Position numbers and translations under genes: made by a program. A stretch of 64,000 nucleotides of DNA, from assembly GCA_040391785.1 (NCBI GenBank), contig JBEBXH010000015.1:19411-83410 (forward strand), given 5' to 3'. Origin of the DNA: UBA5239 sp040391785 (GTDB taxonomy: Bacteria; Verrucomicrobiota; Lentisphaeria; Victivallales; Victivallaceae). The notes under the pieces are model-generated. The model was not told the DNA's origin. It worked only from the letters and a program-made list of their open reading frames with translations, and did not search any database. Of the stretch, positions 32,394-41,656 are shown in pieces; the first letter of the stretch is position 1, and each line of letters opens with the position of its first letter.

Positions 32394-33694
32394 GCTGAAC
32401 CACTTCCCCGTTCAATTTTCAATTTTCCATTATCAATTTTCAATTGAGAAAATCCCTGCGAGGCCAACCACAGTGCGGTCGCCAGCACCAGGATTTTCTG
32501 CCCCTGTATCCGGACCGGGCGGCCGCCGATATTCAGCGAGAAAAACAGCCCGAGTCCGCAGATTATGACCAGCCACGCCACGCGGAAACGAAATTTCATC
32601 GCGTCGCCGCTCTTTTTCAGCAGTAGCAGAATCAGCATAATTACCACCGTCAAGATCAGCATGTTGATGCTGAAACGGTGCAGTTTCAGCGTGCCGGAGG
32701 GCGCCATGCCGATGCCGGTCAGCGCCGCACCCATAACCAGCCCGACGATCATCACCGCCCGCCCCAGCCAATTGCACCCCACGCCGAGCGAACGGCAGAA
32801 CCAGTACATCGCCATGCCGATACCGCCCACCGACAGCGCCCCGTTGTAGATCATGAAATAGCGGTAGACGAACTGTTTGCCGCCGGCATCCGTCAGGAAA
32901 ATGTTGCCCATGATGCTCATCCAGTGTTTCTGCCAGTTGAATCCGACCTCCTGCGCGTGGCCGGGAAACACCAGCGTTCCGATCAGCATCAGCGCCAACA
33001 TGACGAATGGCCCGAGCAGGATCACCCATGCCCCGAATTTTTTCGCCAGTTCGACCGCCTCCGCCTGGACTTCGCGAACGCCGCCGCGAACCTGCCGGTA
33101 CAGCAGCACGGACTGCGTTACCATATAGGCGAAAATCAACAGTACAAACGACTTCTGAAACAGCGCCGAACCATACGGCAGATAATTCTTTTTCGTCCAC
33201 TGAAAAATGAAATAAAGCGGAATGCAGGCCAGAAACAACCCCAGCCACTGCCATTTGAACGGCTCATCCTCTTTTTTCAGCGAAAACATGCATACGCAAA
33301 AGGCCAGGATCGCCGTCATCGAACTGACCACATGCATCTGAGTCGGCGCATCCGCCGGCGTGATGCCGATATTCATCACCCCGAGCCCCATCAGCAACCC
33401 GCAGATCAGCGTCCGCAAAACCGCTCCCCGGCTCTCCATCAGCAGCGCCCGCGCCCCCCAGAACGGAATACAGCTGATCCCCCAGATCAACAGCGCAAAA
33501 TTGTACACCGAAAAATAATAATACGGCTCCTTGCCGTTCGCTGTTCGGATGAAAATTCGTCCGAGCGTGCTCAAATCGCGCTGCCACCACTCATAGTTGG
33601 GGAAAATACTCCACGCGCAAACGATCACCGCCACCGTCAACCCAATCCCCATGATCGTGGCAATAAACCCATCCTGTACCCGTAATTTAACCAT
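32390..33694 (-). CDS. Polytopic membrane protein with internal duplication
   Basis: 434 residues, about 12 predicted membrane helices. The two halves look related: ending helix 1, SIFPNYEWWQRDLSTLGRIF then YYYFSVYNFALLIWG in the first half, and LVFPGHAQEVGFNWQKHWMS then YRYFMIYNGALSVGG in the second. That points to a duplicated six-helix unit. No catalytic motif is evident and the family is unknown. I chose the ATG at 33694, 6 bases past the stop of the preceding gene. The last 20 residues (QLKIDNGKLKIERG) are encoded by a simple repeat and probably represent read-through into intergenic sequence. Confidence 0.8.
   Translation of the reverse strand: MVKLRVQDGFIATIMGIGLTVAVIVCAWSIFPNYEWWQRDLSTLGRIFIRTANGKEPYYYFSVYNFALLIWGISCIPFWGARALLMESRGAVLRTLICGLLMGLGVMNIGITPADAPTQMHVVSSMTAILAFCVCMFSLKKEDEPFKWQWLGLFLACIPLYFIFQWTKKNYLPYGSALFQKSFVLLIFAYMVTQSVLLYRQVRGGVREVQAEAVELAKKFGAWVILLGPFVMLALMLIGTLVFPGHAQEVGFNWQKHWMSIMGNIFLTDAGGKQFVYRYFMIYNGALSVGGIGMAMYWFCRSLGVGCNWLGRAVMIVGLVMGAALTGIGMAPSGTLKLHRFSINMLILTVVIMLILLLLKKSGDAMKFRFRVAWLVIICGLGLFFSLNIGGRPVRIQGQKILVLATALWLASQGFSQLKIDNGKLKIERGSGSA
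32412..32446. repeat. AT-rich simple repeat at the 3' end of the membrane protein gene
   Basis: The plus strand reads a degenerate repeat of CAATTTTC/CCATTATC-type units, the familiar intergenic 'LKIDNGKLKI' repeat seen in several bacterial phyla. Here it forms the C-terminal codons of the membrane protein. Confidence 0.6.
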
Positions 33695-33699
33695 TTCCC

Positions 33700-34818
33700 T
33701 TATTCCTTTGATTTTACCAGCTGCCGATAGCACTCCGGACAACGCCGGAAAGTTTGAATTCTCCAATAATACTCCCCCATGATTCTGGTATTGCAGTACG
33801 GACACCTCCGGAAAATTCCGTATTTGCGCTTCAAATAAGGCTTGAGCACTGTAAACCAAAGTACAAATCCCACTGCAAAAGCTCCCAATAAGTACCAAAT
33901 CAAGTCCGCGCGTCGCAAATAAAGCAATGCCCATATCAGAACCACACCAAACGGTGCTTCCCAAAAGCGGGACACACGATTGAATTTCCGCACATTTTCC
34001 CACTCCATCAACTGCGCGCCTTCCTGCTTCGTACCCGGAATCAATGTGACCCCGCAGTGATTGCAGCGGCCGGTAAACTTCAATATCCGCTGCTCCGGGC
34101 GCCGTCCGCAGTCCGGGCAGAAATCGCCGTTCATCTTCCCGTCCGGCAACTCCAGCCAGCGCCCCAATATTCTGGATATCGCCGTCCCCGAACGCAAAAC
34201 CCCGGTCGATATAATAATGATCATGGTTCCGTAGCCGATCATTACCAATGTCGCCATCGCCTCGAACTCCCATTTTTCAGCCAATGCGGAAAGCCCCCAT
34301 ATGCCCCCCAGCAACGGTACGAACACAATCACGATACAGCCCAGGGTAAACGCAATCATCTTGAGTCCCACGCCCCAGGTTATCGGCAGATTCGTCTTCT
34401 CTTCAAGCTTTTCCTTTGCCTGCATATATTGAGCGGAATGTTCGCTCAACATATCTTCCACAATCTCCGCTCCGCAGTGATAACAATAATGCGTACAAAG
34501 TACACTGTCGGGACTCCTCAATTTACGCGCACAAGCCGGACACACCGGCCAGCGCCAAAACCATCTGAATACAACATCCAGAATATACAGAAACGCCGGA
34601 TACCCCACCAGAAACGCAATAATCGCCACTGCTTGCACCACCACAATCAATTCCGCCCTCTGTGCTAAAAATGGCGCGACAATAATCCCATGCCAGAAAA
34701 TTCCGACAAAAATATAAGCCACTCCGAATACAATTCCGCCGATTGCACAGCGAATCGCCAGGGTACACTTCCCCTGTTCCACTTTCGCATAAAATTCTGC
34801 CAGTGTCCATTTTTTCAT
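33700..34818 (-). CDS. Membrane protein with three zinc-ribbon-like segments
   Basis: 372 residues. Two pairs of membrane helices near the N-terminus, a middle set and a C-terminal pair alternate with cysteine pairs: CPACARKL with CYHCG, then CPDCGRRP with CNHCG, then CPYCNTR with CPECYRQL. Each set resembles a double-CxxC zinc ribbon. No enzyme motif is visible. AAGGGGA precedes the ATG. The gene runs into the 12-helix membrane protein with a 5-base gap, so the two are probably co-expressed. Function unknown. Confidence 0.8.
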   Translation of the reverse strand: MKKWTLAEFYAKVEQGKCTLAIRCAIGGIVFGVAYIFVGIFWHGIIVAPFLAQRAELIVVVQAVAIIAFLVGYPAFLYILDVVFRWFWRWPVCPACARKLRSPDSVLCTHYCYHCGAEIVEDMLSEHSAQYMQAKEKLEEKTNLPITWGVGLKMIAFTLGCIVIVFVPLLGGIWGLSALAEKWEFEAMATLVMIGYGTMIIIISTGVLRSGTAISRILGRWLELPDGKMNGDFCPDCGRRPEQRILKFTGRCNHCGVTLIPGTKQEGAQLMEWENVRKFNRVSRFWEAPFGVVLIWALLYLRRADLIWYLLGAFAVGFVLWFTVLKPYLKRKYGIFRRCPYCNTRIMGEYYWRIQTFRRCPECYRQLVKSKE

Positions 34819-34997
34819 TTTCGATTCCCCTTTGCCTATATAAAAAATACGCCGATATCCGTTAAATTCAAGTAGTTAAAAGATCAATCTGATTACAAAT
34901 GTAAATTTTCTTTACGTTTTTTGTTTTCAGGCACTTGCTTTAATTAAAATCCGGCGTTATTTTAATAATATAACGACACTGAATTCCGAGGAATTTT

Positions 34998-35594
34998 ATG
35001 AAGAACAAGAATCAAAAATCACAGACCAAAAAGTCGCGGATGAAGAAAATCCTGATTCCGCTGGCCATACTGGTTCCGATCATCCTGATCCTGGTAATCG
35101 TCAGCTTTTTCGTCGATCGCGAACCGATGACGCCGAAAGAAATTCTGGACAAAAAAGAGTGGTCCGAAAAAGACCTGACCCGCACATTGTCGCGTACCAT
35201 GCAGCTGCAGACCGACCGCGAATTCCGCCGCGAAGTCACCCATCACCTGAACTCCCAGCTTCATAAGCTGCCACCCGAACGGCAGTCCGAAATCCGGGTC
35301 GCCGCCGTGAGCGACGCCATGAACAAAAGCCTGCAGCAGCTGCGCACCTTGCGCCCGGCTGAGCGCGAAAATCTGATGCAGCGGATGCACAACCAGGTGG
35401 ACCGCCATTATGACCGCGTCAAAGGCATGTCCAGCGAACAGCGGAAAAAGATGCGGGCGGAAAGCGAAAGCGCCGAATCCAAGGCCATCGTCAATGAGGC
35501 CAACCGGATCGTGATTATTCAAATGACCCCGGAAGAACGCCGGGATTTCAACCCCATCATCGAAAAATGGCTGAAAACCATGCGGGAGATTTAA
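34998..35594 (+). CDS. Membrane-anchored coiled-coil protein
   Basis: 198 residues: a very basic N-terminus (MKNKNQKSQTKKSRMKK), one membrane helix (ILIPLAILVPIILILVIVSF), then a long charged helical domain that should lie outside the cytoplasm. The helical part is rich in Glu, Arg and Gln (PPERQSEIRVAAVSDAMNK). CCGAGGA precedes the ATG. It is the first gene of an operon with pseudopilin C (4-base gap) and an ABC transporter, and may be a periplasmic linker for that system. No family recognised. Confidence 0.8.
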   Translation: MKNKNQKSQTKKSRMKKILIPLAILVPIILILVIVSFFVDREPMTPKEILDKKEWSEKDLTRTLSRTMQLQTDREFRREVTHHLNSQLHKLPPERQSEIRVAAVSDAMNKSLQQLRTLRPAERENLMQRMHNQVDRHYDRVKGMSSEQRKKMRAESESAESKAIVNEANRIVIIQMTPEERRDFNPIIEKWLKTMREI

Positions 35595-35598
35595 GCAC

Positions 35599-36198
35599 AT
35601 GAAAAGAACACGTACCCCATTTACACTGATCGAACTCCTGGTCGTGATCGGGATTATCGCCATTCTGGCGGCACTGCTGCTGCCGGCTCTGGAGCGCAGC
35701 CGGATGTCCGCCCGCAAAGCGGCCTGCTCCGGCAACCTGCGCCAGCTCGGGCTGGCCCTGAACATGTATGCCGACGCCAACAACTTTTTCCTGCCGGTCT
35801 GCCAGCCACTGTCGGAAAACTCCGAGGTACTCAAGGAAGAGGGCATCATCGGGAAAGAGGCCTTTGACCTCTATTCCGGCGCCCCGACCCTACCGCAAGC
35901 CCTGGCCACCTATGTCGGCCGCCTGGATGGTGACGACAAGGACATTAAAATCAAAGTCTTTCGCTGCCCGGGCGACAATGCCAAATATTATGAGGACTAC
36001 AATTCGAGTTATGAATGGAATTTCTTCATGAACGGACTCAAAGTCGACCAGAAAACGTATAAACTGGCCACCTATAATATCAAAAATCCGGTATTCATGA
36101 TGGACGCGGGCAAGTTTCACGGCAAAGATGAAAAAGGCAAGAATTATCTGTACGAAAACGGCACCGTGCTGAATGAATATATCTCGGAGATTCTCTGA
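35599..36198 (+). CDS. Prepilin-like protein C, divergent, in an ABC transporter operon
   Basis: 199 residues. The leader MKRTRTP is followed by FTLIELLVVIGIIAILAALLLPALERS, so the pilin N-terminus is intact. Unlike the other four copies, the H-X9-DG signature is lost: the C-terminus reads FHGKDEKGKNYLYENGTVLN, with a wider gap and Asn for Asp. It is also the shortest copy. Its stop overlaps the ATPase start (TGATG), so it is translationally coupled to an ABC exporter. This placement suggests a specialised role, perhaps in a dedicated export or assembly complex. Confidence 0.88.
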   Translation: MKRTRTPFTLIELLVVIGIIAILAALLLPALERSRMSARKAACSGNLRQLGLALNMYADANNFFLPVCQPLSENSEVLKEEGIIGKEAFDLYSGAPTLPQALATYVGRLDGDDKDIKIKVFRCPGDNAKYYEDYNSSYEWNFFMNGLKVDQKTYKLATYNIKNPVFMMDAGKFHGKDEKGKNYLYENGTVLNEYISEIL

Positions 36199-37115
36199 TG
36201 CTGCAATGTAATGGTTTGACCAAGATTTATCAGGGCCGCCGTGCCGTCGACAACGTGACTTTCGAGATGCGTTCCGGCCGGGTCATGGGGCTGGTCGGCC
36301 CCAACGGCGCGGGCAAAAGTACGTTATTGAAAATGGTGACCGGGCTGATCTGGCCCTCGGCCGGCAATGTGGAGATCGATGGACACGACGTCCACCAGAA
36401 CCAGCGACTGGCACTGGCCAATGTCGGGGCGATCATCGAGTGGCCGGCGTTTTACCCGGACCTCTCGGCGCGGCGTAATCTGCAGATCCTCTCCGGCGGC
36501 CACGGCCCCGAATACGAAAGACGCCTGAAAGAGATCATCCATATGGTCAATCTGGATGGGCGGATGAAAGACAAAGTGGGCCGTTACTCCACCGGCATGA
36601 AGCAGCGCCTCGGCATCGCGCTGGCGCTGCTGCCCGATTCCCGGTTCATCATCCTCGACGAACCGACCAACGGCCTCGACCCGCTGGGGCTGCTCGAAAT
36701 ACGCCGGATCATCCGCGAATACAATCAGGCGTTCGGCACCACAATTCTGGTGACCACGCACCTGCTCTCGGAAATCGAACAGGTGGCGGACGACATCGCC
36801 ATCATCAACCGAGGCCGGCTGATCGCGTTCGGCGATATGAACGCGCTGCTGGCCGGCGACAACCTCCTGAAAATCGTGGTTTCCGACAACGAGGCCGCGG
36901 TCAAGATCCTGCAGGCGAGCGAGCTGCCGATCGACAAAATCCACATCACCGGAGCGGAAGGGCTCCAACTCAAGCTGACCTGTTGCGACTGCGTCAGCGA
37001 TATCAACGAACTGCTGGTCCGGAACAATATCAAAGTCTCCTGTCTGAATCTGGTCCGGAAAACCCTGGAAAGCTTTTTCCTGGAAAGCACCGAGGAGGAC
37101 GAACATGTTTCGTGA
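36198..37115 (+). CDS. ABC transporter ATP-binding protein
   Basis: 305 residues. Walker A is GPNGAGKST, the signature is YSTGMKQRLGIA, and Walker B is RFIILDEPTNGLDP, followed by the H-loop TTHLLSE. This belongs to the CcmA/DRA-type ATPases that pair with ABC-2 permeases for export of drugs, lipids or polysaccharides. A C-terminal domain (residues about 215-305) follows, as in NatA and gliding GldA relatives. It is coupled to the pseudopilin C stop and overlaps the permease by 11 bases. Confidence 0.93.
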   Translation: MLQCNGLTKIYQGRRAVDNVTFEMRSGRVMGLVGPNGAGKSTLLKMVTGLIWPSAGNVEIDGHDVHQNQRLALANVGAIIEWPAFYPDLSARRNLQILSGGHGPEYERRLKEIIHMVNLDGRMKDKVGRYSTGMKQRLGIALALLPDSRFIILDEPTNGLDPLGLLEIRRIIREYNQAFGTTILVTTHLLSEIEQVADDIAIINRGRLIAFGDMNALLAGDNLLKIVVSDNEAAVKILQASELPIDKIHITGAEGLQLKLTCCDCVSDINELLVRNNIKVSCLNLVRKTLESFFLESTEEDEHVS

Positions 37116-37950
37116 GACTTACTACGAGATCATCAAGATCTTCACCCAGAAGAAAAATTTCGTCGTCATTTTCGGGCACCTCTTCATGATGGCGCTGTGC
37201 TTCGTGGCGTTCAAAACCAACGATTTCAAGTTCATCGGCGGAGATGTCCGCGACATGTTCAGCGGCGATATCATGCAATTCATCGACGGCATGTTTTTCG
37301 CCCGTCTGGCGGCCATCCCGACGTTTATGATGATTATGCCGATTTTCGTCTCCACGCTCGCGGGGGATATTATCGCCGGTGAAATTCAGGACGGTTCGCT
37401 GAAGCTTTATCTGGCGCGGCCGCGCTCACGAATCCGGCTGGTCGCCAGCAAAATGCTGGCCATATTCGCCGTCACGCTGCTTTATTCGCTGTATTTCTCG
37501 CTGGTCTGCCTGCTGATCGGCATTATCTTTTTCGGACTGCCGAACAGTTCACAGCTCATCTACATGCGCGGCATGGGCCTTGGCAACAGCATCGTCCTGA
37601 TGGACCTCGCCGGAGCCAGCTTCCGCTATCTGCTGATGACGCTGTATTACTCGTTCTCGCTGATGGCGCTGGCAAGCATCGTGCTGTTTCTGTCGACCAT
37701 CTTCAACCGGATGACGGCGGCCACGGTGTCCGGCATTACGCTTTACTTCGTCTGCTATATCATCGAGCGGCTGCCGTTTGCGGAAAAAATCGCGCCGTAC
37801 ATGCTGTCACGCGTGATGAACTATCCGGATTTGTATATTCTGGAAATACCGCTCGGCAGGTTTACCGCGAACATGGCGGCGCTGAGCATCTACATCGCAT
37901 TTTTCATGATGCTCAGCATGATCAACTTCAGTATGAAAGATATCAAGTAA
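37105..37950 (+). CDS. ABC-2 type permease
   Basis: 281 residues with six predicted membrane helices in ABC-2 order. The segment FVSTLAGDIIAGEIQDGSLKLYLARP is the conserved region between helices 2 and 3 of NatB/NosY-type permeases (quoted in part: AGEIQDGSLKLYLARP). It overlaps the ATPase gene and completes a transporter that would move a substrate out of the cytoplasm. It is the last gene of the operon with the coiled-coil membrane protein and pseudopilin C. Confidence 0.9.
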   Translation: MFRETYYEIIKIFTQKKNFVVIFGHLFMMALCFVAFKTNDFKFIGGDVRDMFSGDIMQFIDGMFFARLAAIPTFMMIMPIFVSTLAGDIIAGEIQDGSLKLYLARPRSRIRLVASKMLAIFAVTLLYSLYFSLVCLLIGIIFFGLPNSSQLIYMRGMGLGNSIVLMDLAGASFRYLLMTLYYSFSLMALASIVLFLSTIFNRMTAATVSGITLYFVCYIIERLPFAEKIAPYMLSRVMNYPDLYILEIPLGRFTANMAALSIYIAFFMMLSMINFSMKDIK

Positions 37951-37996
37951 TCCAAGGGAAACAGGGTCAGGCTGCCCTTCCGTGCAACGGCCAGGT

Positions 37997-40966
37997 TCAA
38001 CGGATCTTATAATTCAACTTGACCTGATGCTCGGGCAAACGCGGCAACTGGAAGTTCCAGACCGGTAATTTCTCTTTTTCCCCGACCCGGGCCGCAAAAT
38101 CGGCAAAAAAGCTCTTCCAGCCCTGCGGATTGAGCACGGCCTCGGAGTTGCCAAAAGGCATTGCCGCAGATAATACAATACTTCCTTTGCCCCTGCTTAT
38201 TTCGACTATGGCCGGTTTACCGTCGTCATACACGGCCAGAACAGCACTACCGGGCGGCATATGCGCAAAGTCGTATGCCGCAATTCTGCCGGTTTCAGGA
38301 ACATTCAGGTTGCGGATTGCCGTTAACGGCAGATTTTTCTGTTTATAGGTCACACTTCCGGCTTGCTTGCGCAAGGTTATTTCGCCGGCAAAAAGTTGGG
38401 GTCTTTCCGGTGGTGTCGAACCGTCAATATTGTATTTCAGGAAATCCGGGTCAAACGAAACCAGAATACCGCCATTTTCCACGAACTTCATCAGGTTCGC
38501 GGTTAACTCCGGATCGGTATAGGACAGCCGCGGCACATACAGGATCTTGTAATCCGCCAGGTTGTGATAACCCTTTTTCAAGCTGGTCGGGCTGATGAAC
38601 TTGAACCATTGTCCGTTGTGTTCGCCCAGGATTGAGTAGACGGTATATGCTGCGTGGACAGCGGAGTCCCGAATCGCCCAGCGATCAAAATCGGAAATCA
38701 GGATTGCCGTAGCGGTCGTATCCGGCAGTTTGAGTGCGGGAAGTTTTGATATTTGCCTGTTGAGACTGAGGATTTCGTCATATCCCTCCGGCATCAATAA
38801 TACCGATGGCCCCTCCACATACCAGTCGATAATATCCGCACCGTTCTTTAACGCTTGCGCCGCCCATTCCCGCATATCGTCCGGCTCGGGGCGGTGTCCA
38901 TGGTAAATGAATCCCTGCAGAATCGCCAGATGCTTACTCTCCGGTGCCAGATCCGCCAGCAATTTAACGCTGAATCCCGTATGGTACAGCGCGCGCGCCA
39001 TACCGTAGCTCACCGCGGAACTGGTCGGATACGGATCGCAGCCAATCCATTGGCTGGCCTCCGTTAACTCCGCCACATCGACGGGACACATGCCGTTGAC
39101 ACTGTTGCGGTTTACTCCGAGGTGCGGAACATCCGGCAGAATCTCATGCAGTGCATTCCGTTCGCCCTCGATGTGCCGTTTAATTCCCCGATGCCAATAC
39201 CGCCAGAAGGCAATTCGGCGAAATGCGATATCCGCCGACATCACGGACGCTAATTCATCCGGCAGTCCGTATTTGCCGAAACCGGTCTGTTCCATTACAT
39301 TTTTTTCATACGCATCCAACTCGGCAGCCGCCTCGGGATTATTGATTCGGCTGAAAATATTCCGCGTCGGATTGGCAGGTTCATCAATACCGTAGAAATA
39401 AGCGACGATTTCAGGATTCTTCCGAATAAACTCGTTATTTTTTATATCCTCTATATTTCGCAGCGATGCGTCGAGATACACTTGCGACGAACGGTCAACC
39501 CATAGCCCGCTATATAATTTTGTGCCGCTCTTTTTCGCTTCCGTGCTGGTAGCGCTTGAATGGAGGAAATACGGGTATTTCAAGCCGTACTTCCGATGAT
39601 ACTCGAGCAATTTTTCGTGTCCGACACTCTGGATCGCCCAGGGAAGGAACGGCCCGGTCAACCCCAGTTTTCCAAGTTCGGCGCAGATGTAATCCTGCCA
39701 TTCCAGAAATACTTCCGGCGAATATTTCCGGCGGATCGGACCACTGAAATCAGCAATACCGTTGCGCCAAACCTGTACCTTGTAATATCCTGGATTATCT
39801 CCCAGCAACGTCTCAAATTCCTGTTTCGCGCGCTTCGGCACAAAACTCAATTTCTCAAGGTTGCGGTAACGGACAATCCGCCCCTGCTCCGCGCTCAATT
39901 CGACATCCGCATATTTCTCCACTTCATTGAACTTGCCTACGTATGCGTTCCATTGGGTATTGGCTGCAACTATTTTGCGTTCCCTGGCCAGGTTGATTTT
40001 GAATCTTTTTTCCGGCAAGCCGTCATAGCCAAGCGATTTCCATGGAATCGTCATTACTGCCTGATAATTATCGCTTTTCTTGAAAATCCGGGCACGCCAT
40101 TCGCAATTCCACTTCTGATCGGACCAATAAGGATCCCCAGCCTGATTCTGACGCAGTTCGGCCTCCTCCCGCACCCCTTCGGTATTCACGATGAACTGCC
40201 ACCCACGGTTATGCGAAGGATTATAGATGAAAAGTTCGACACAATCATCCTGCCAGACTCCACCATCATGCTTTTTGATATTTGCCGTAAGTTCATTCAT
40301 GTTCGGCTCGTCGCAGATATAACCCAGATACAAATTCTGCTCGTCATAAGTAATTTTTACGACTGTGGACAATTCCGCCGGCTCGCCGGAACTGCTTTCA
40401 TACAACCCCCGCAATATACTTACATCCTTCCACTCATCCGGACTCAGCTCGGCGTTGAACCCGGCCGGTCTCGGTGTTATGCCAATTGCATCGCCGCTGA
40501 AAAATGGCTTTAACGCTTTCAAGCGGATTTCCCCGGGGCTCCCGTCCAGATTTACTGCCAATTGAATTGTACTGCAATTCTCCGGCAGAGTGAACGTCCG
40601 TCTTACTGTGTGATACGTTTCATTTTGCGGCAATTCAAATTTTTCCTTGCCGATCTGCTTGTCACCCTTCCGGTAAGTCAGATAACAGGTCGCCTTGCTG
40701 CCTTTCAAATAAACAGCCATCTCCAGCTCCAACACCGTACTATGTTCCGGCACATGAAGCCAGGTATAAGCGGCGATGCTGTCACCCGCAGCCGCTTTGC
40801 GTTCAAACCGAAGAACCGTTTCATCATTTTCCTGCAATTTTTCAAGATTGCTGAAATATTGTGCGGGATAGGTCCGAAAACGATAAATCTGCCCGAAATC
40901 AAATTGGAGCTCATTTCCAACAGCCGAAAAAACAATCATACAGAGAATAGCCACATATAACTTCAT
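37997..40966 (-). CDS. Secreted CBM9-like plus GH42-like glycan-active protein
   Basis: 989 residues with a signal peptide (MKLYVAILCMIVFSAVGNEL). Three regions follow. The first, about 20-170, is a beta-sandwich. The second, about 180-365, resembles a CBM9-like carbohydrate-binding domain (YLGYICDEPNMNELTANI, DDCVELFIYNP, YQAVMTIPWKSLGY). The third is a GH-A-like TIM barrel (about 400-780, with YFYGIDEPANP and QWIGCDPYPTSSA) followed by a GATase-like domain (about 785-960, KILYVPRLSYTDPEL, GGILVSFDPDF). That order resembles GH42 beta-galactosidases. The exact family and catalytic residues are uncertain. It lies 18 bases after pseudopilin D and downstream of a GntR/LacI regulator. Confidence 0.82.
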   Translation of the reverse strand: MKLYVAILCMIVFSAVGNELQFDFGQIYRFRTYPAQYFSNLEKLQENDETVLRFERKAAAGDSIAAYTWLHVPEHSTVLELEMAVYLKGSKATCYLTYRKGDKQIGKEKFELPQNETYHTVRRTFTLPENCSTIQLAVNLDGSPGEIRLKALKPFFSGDAIGITPRPAGFNAELSPDEWKDVSILRGLYESSSGEPAELSTVVKITYDEQNLYLGYICDEPNMNELTANIKKHDGGVWQDDCVELFIYNPSHNRGWQFIVNTEGVREEAELRQNQAGDPYWSDQKWNCEWRARIFKKSDNYQAVMTIPWKSLGYDGLPEKRFKINLARERKIVAANTQWNAYVGKFNEVEKYADVELSAEQGRIVRYRNLEKLSFVPKRAKQEFETLLGDNPGYYKVQVWRNGIADFSGPIRRKYSPEVFLEWQDYICAELGKLGLTGPFLPWAIQSVGHEKLLEYHRKYGLKYPYFLHSSATSTEAKKSGTKLYSGLWVDRSSQVYLDASLRNIEDIKNNEFIRKNPEIVAYFYGIDEPANPTRNIFSRINNPEAAAELDAYEKNVMEQTGFGKYGLPDELASVMSADIAFRRIAFWRYWHRGIKRHIEGERNALHEILPDVPHLGVNRNSVNGMCPVDVAELTEASQWIGCDPYPTSSAVSYGMARALYHTGFSVKLLADLAPESKHLAILQGFIYHGHRPEPDDMREWAAQALKNGADIIDWYVEGPSVLLMPEGYDEILSLNRQISKLPALKLPDTTATAILISDFDRWAIRDSAVHAAYTVYSILGEHNGQWFKFISPTSLKKGYHNLADYKILYVPRLSYTDPELTANLMKFVENGGILVSFDPDFLKYNIDGSTPPERPQLFAGEITLRKQAGSVTYKQKNLPLTAIRNLNVPETGRIAAYDFAHMPPGSAVLAVYDDGKPAIVEISRGKGSIVLSAAMPFGNSEAVLNPQGWKSFFADFAARVGEKEKLPVWNFQLPRLPEHQVKLNYKIR

Positions 40967-40984
40967 CCCGGAATTCCTTTTGTT

Positions 40985-41656
40985 TTAATACCAGTAAATG
41001 TTAAAAAATGATATCGATCCGGGACACCCTTTGCGGGTTCCGCCGGTCACAGAATACGGTACTGCCTTTAACGATTCGACATGTCCGTCAAGACAACCGA
41101 TATTGTTAAATCCTTCATGGCATCCCTGAGCATGTGCATGATTGGGCAAATCGGCATAATGGCGGGTTCTCCGCCAGGCGTCCCCATCTCCATCTCCGTC
41201 GATGAATACCAGTGTGGTAGACTTGTTCAAGTAACTGTCATGCTTGAGCTTGGTGAATTTGGCGACATTTGCTTTGTAGGTCGGGCGGACCATGGTAAAG
41301 TTTTGTATCGAGGGACACTCAAAAACCGTTTTGCCTTTATTCGGCGCCAGGTAATTGTCATGAAATTCCACCGCGCCCGACTCCGGTCTGCCGACAAAAT
41401 ACGCATGTAGCCAATATGCCCAATATTTAGGTGGTGAGCTGGTATAATAATCAAACCCTGTATGAACCGGCTCGCTGTAATCATCCTCATACAGATGAAA
41501 CGCATTCATCAGCTGCTTCAGATTGCTGATACATGAGGACTTGCGGGCTTTTTCACGGGCACTGTTCAAGGCCGGCAGCAGCATCGCCGCCAGAATCGCA
41601 ATGATCGCAATCACGACAAGAAGCTCAATAAGTGTAAAATTTGTTCTTTTTCTCAT
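40985..41656 (-). CDS. Prepilin-like protein D
   Basis: 223 residues: leader MRKRTN, then FTLIELLVVIAIIAILAAM, and a perfect C-terminal H-X9-DG followed by HV (HEGFNNIGCLDGHV). The residue before Phe is Asn. Its ATG overlaps the stop of the GntR/LacI regulator gene (ATGA), and AGGAG lies 8 bases upstream inside that gene. The next gene, 18 bases on, is the secreted CBM9/GH42-like protein. The operon order regulator, pseudopilin, secreted enzyme suggests co-induction by one glycan. Confidence 0.92.
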   Translation of the reverse strand: MRKRTNFTLIELLVVIAIIAILAAMLLPALNSAREKARKSSCISNLKQLMNAFHLYEDDYSEPVHTGFDYYTSSPPKYWAYWLHAYFVGRPESGAVEFHDNYLAPNKGKTVFECPSIQNFTMVRPTYKANVAKFTKLKHDSYLNKSTTLVFIDGDGDGDAWRRTRHYADLPNHAHAQGCHEGFNNIGCLDGHVESLKAVPYSVTGGTRKGCPGSISFFNIYWY

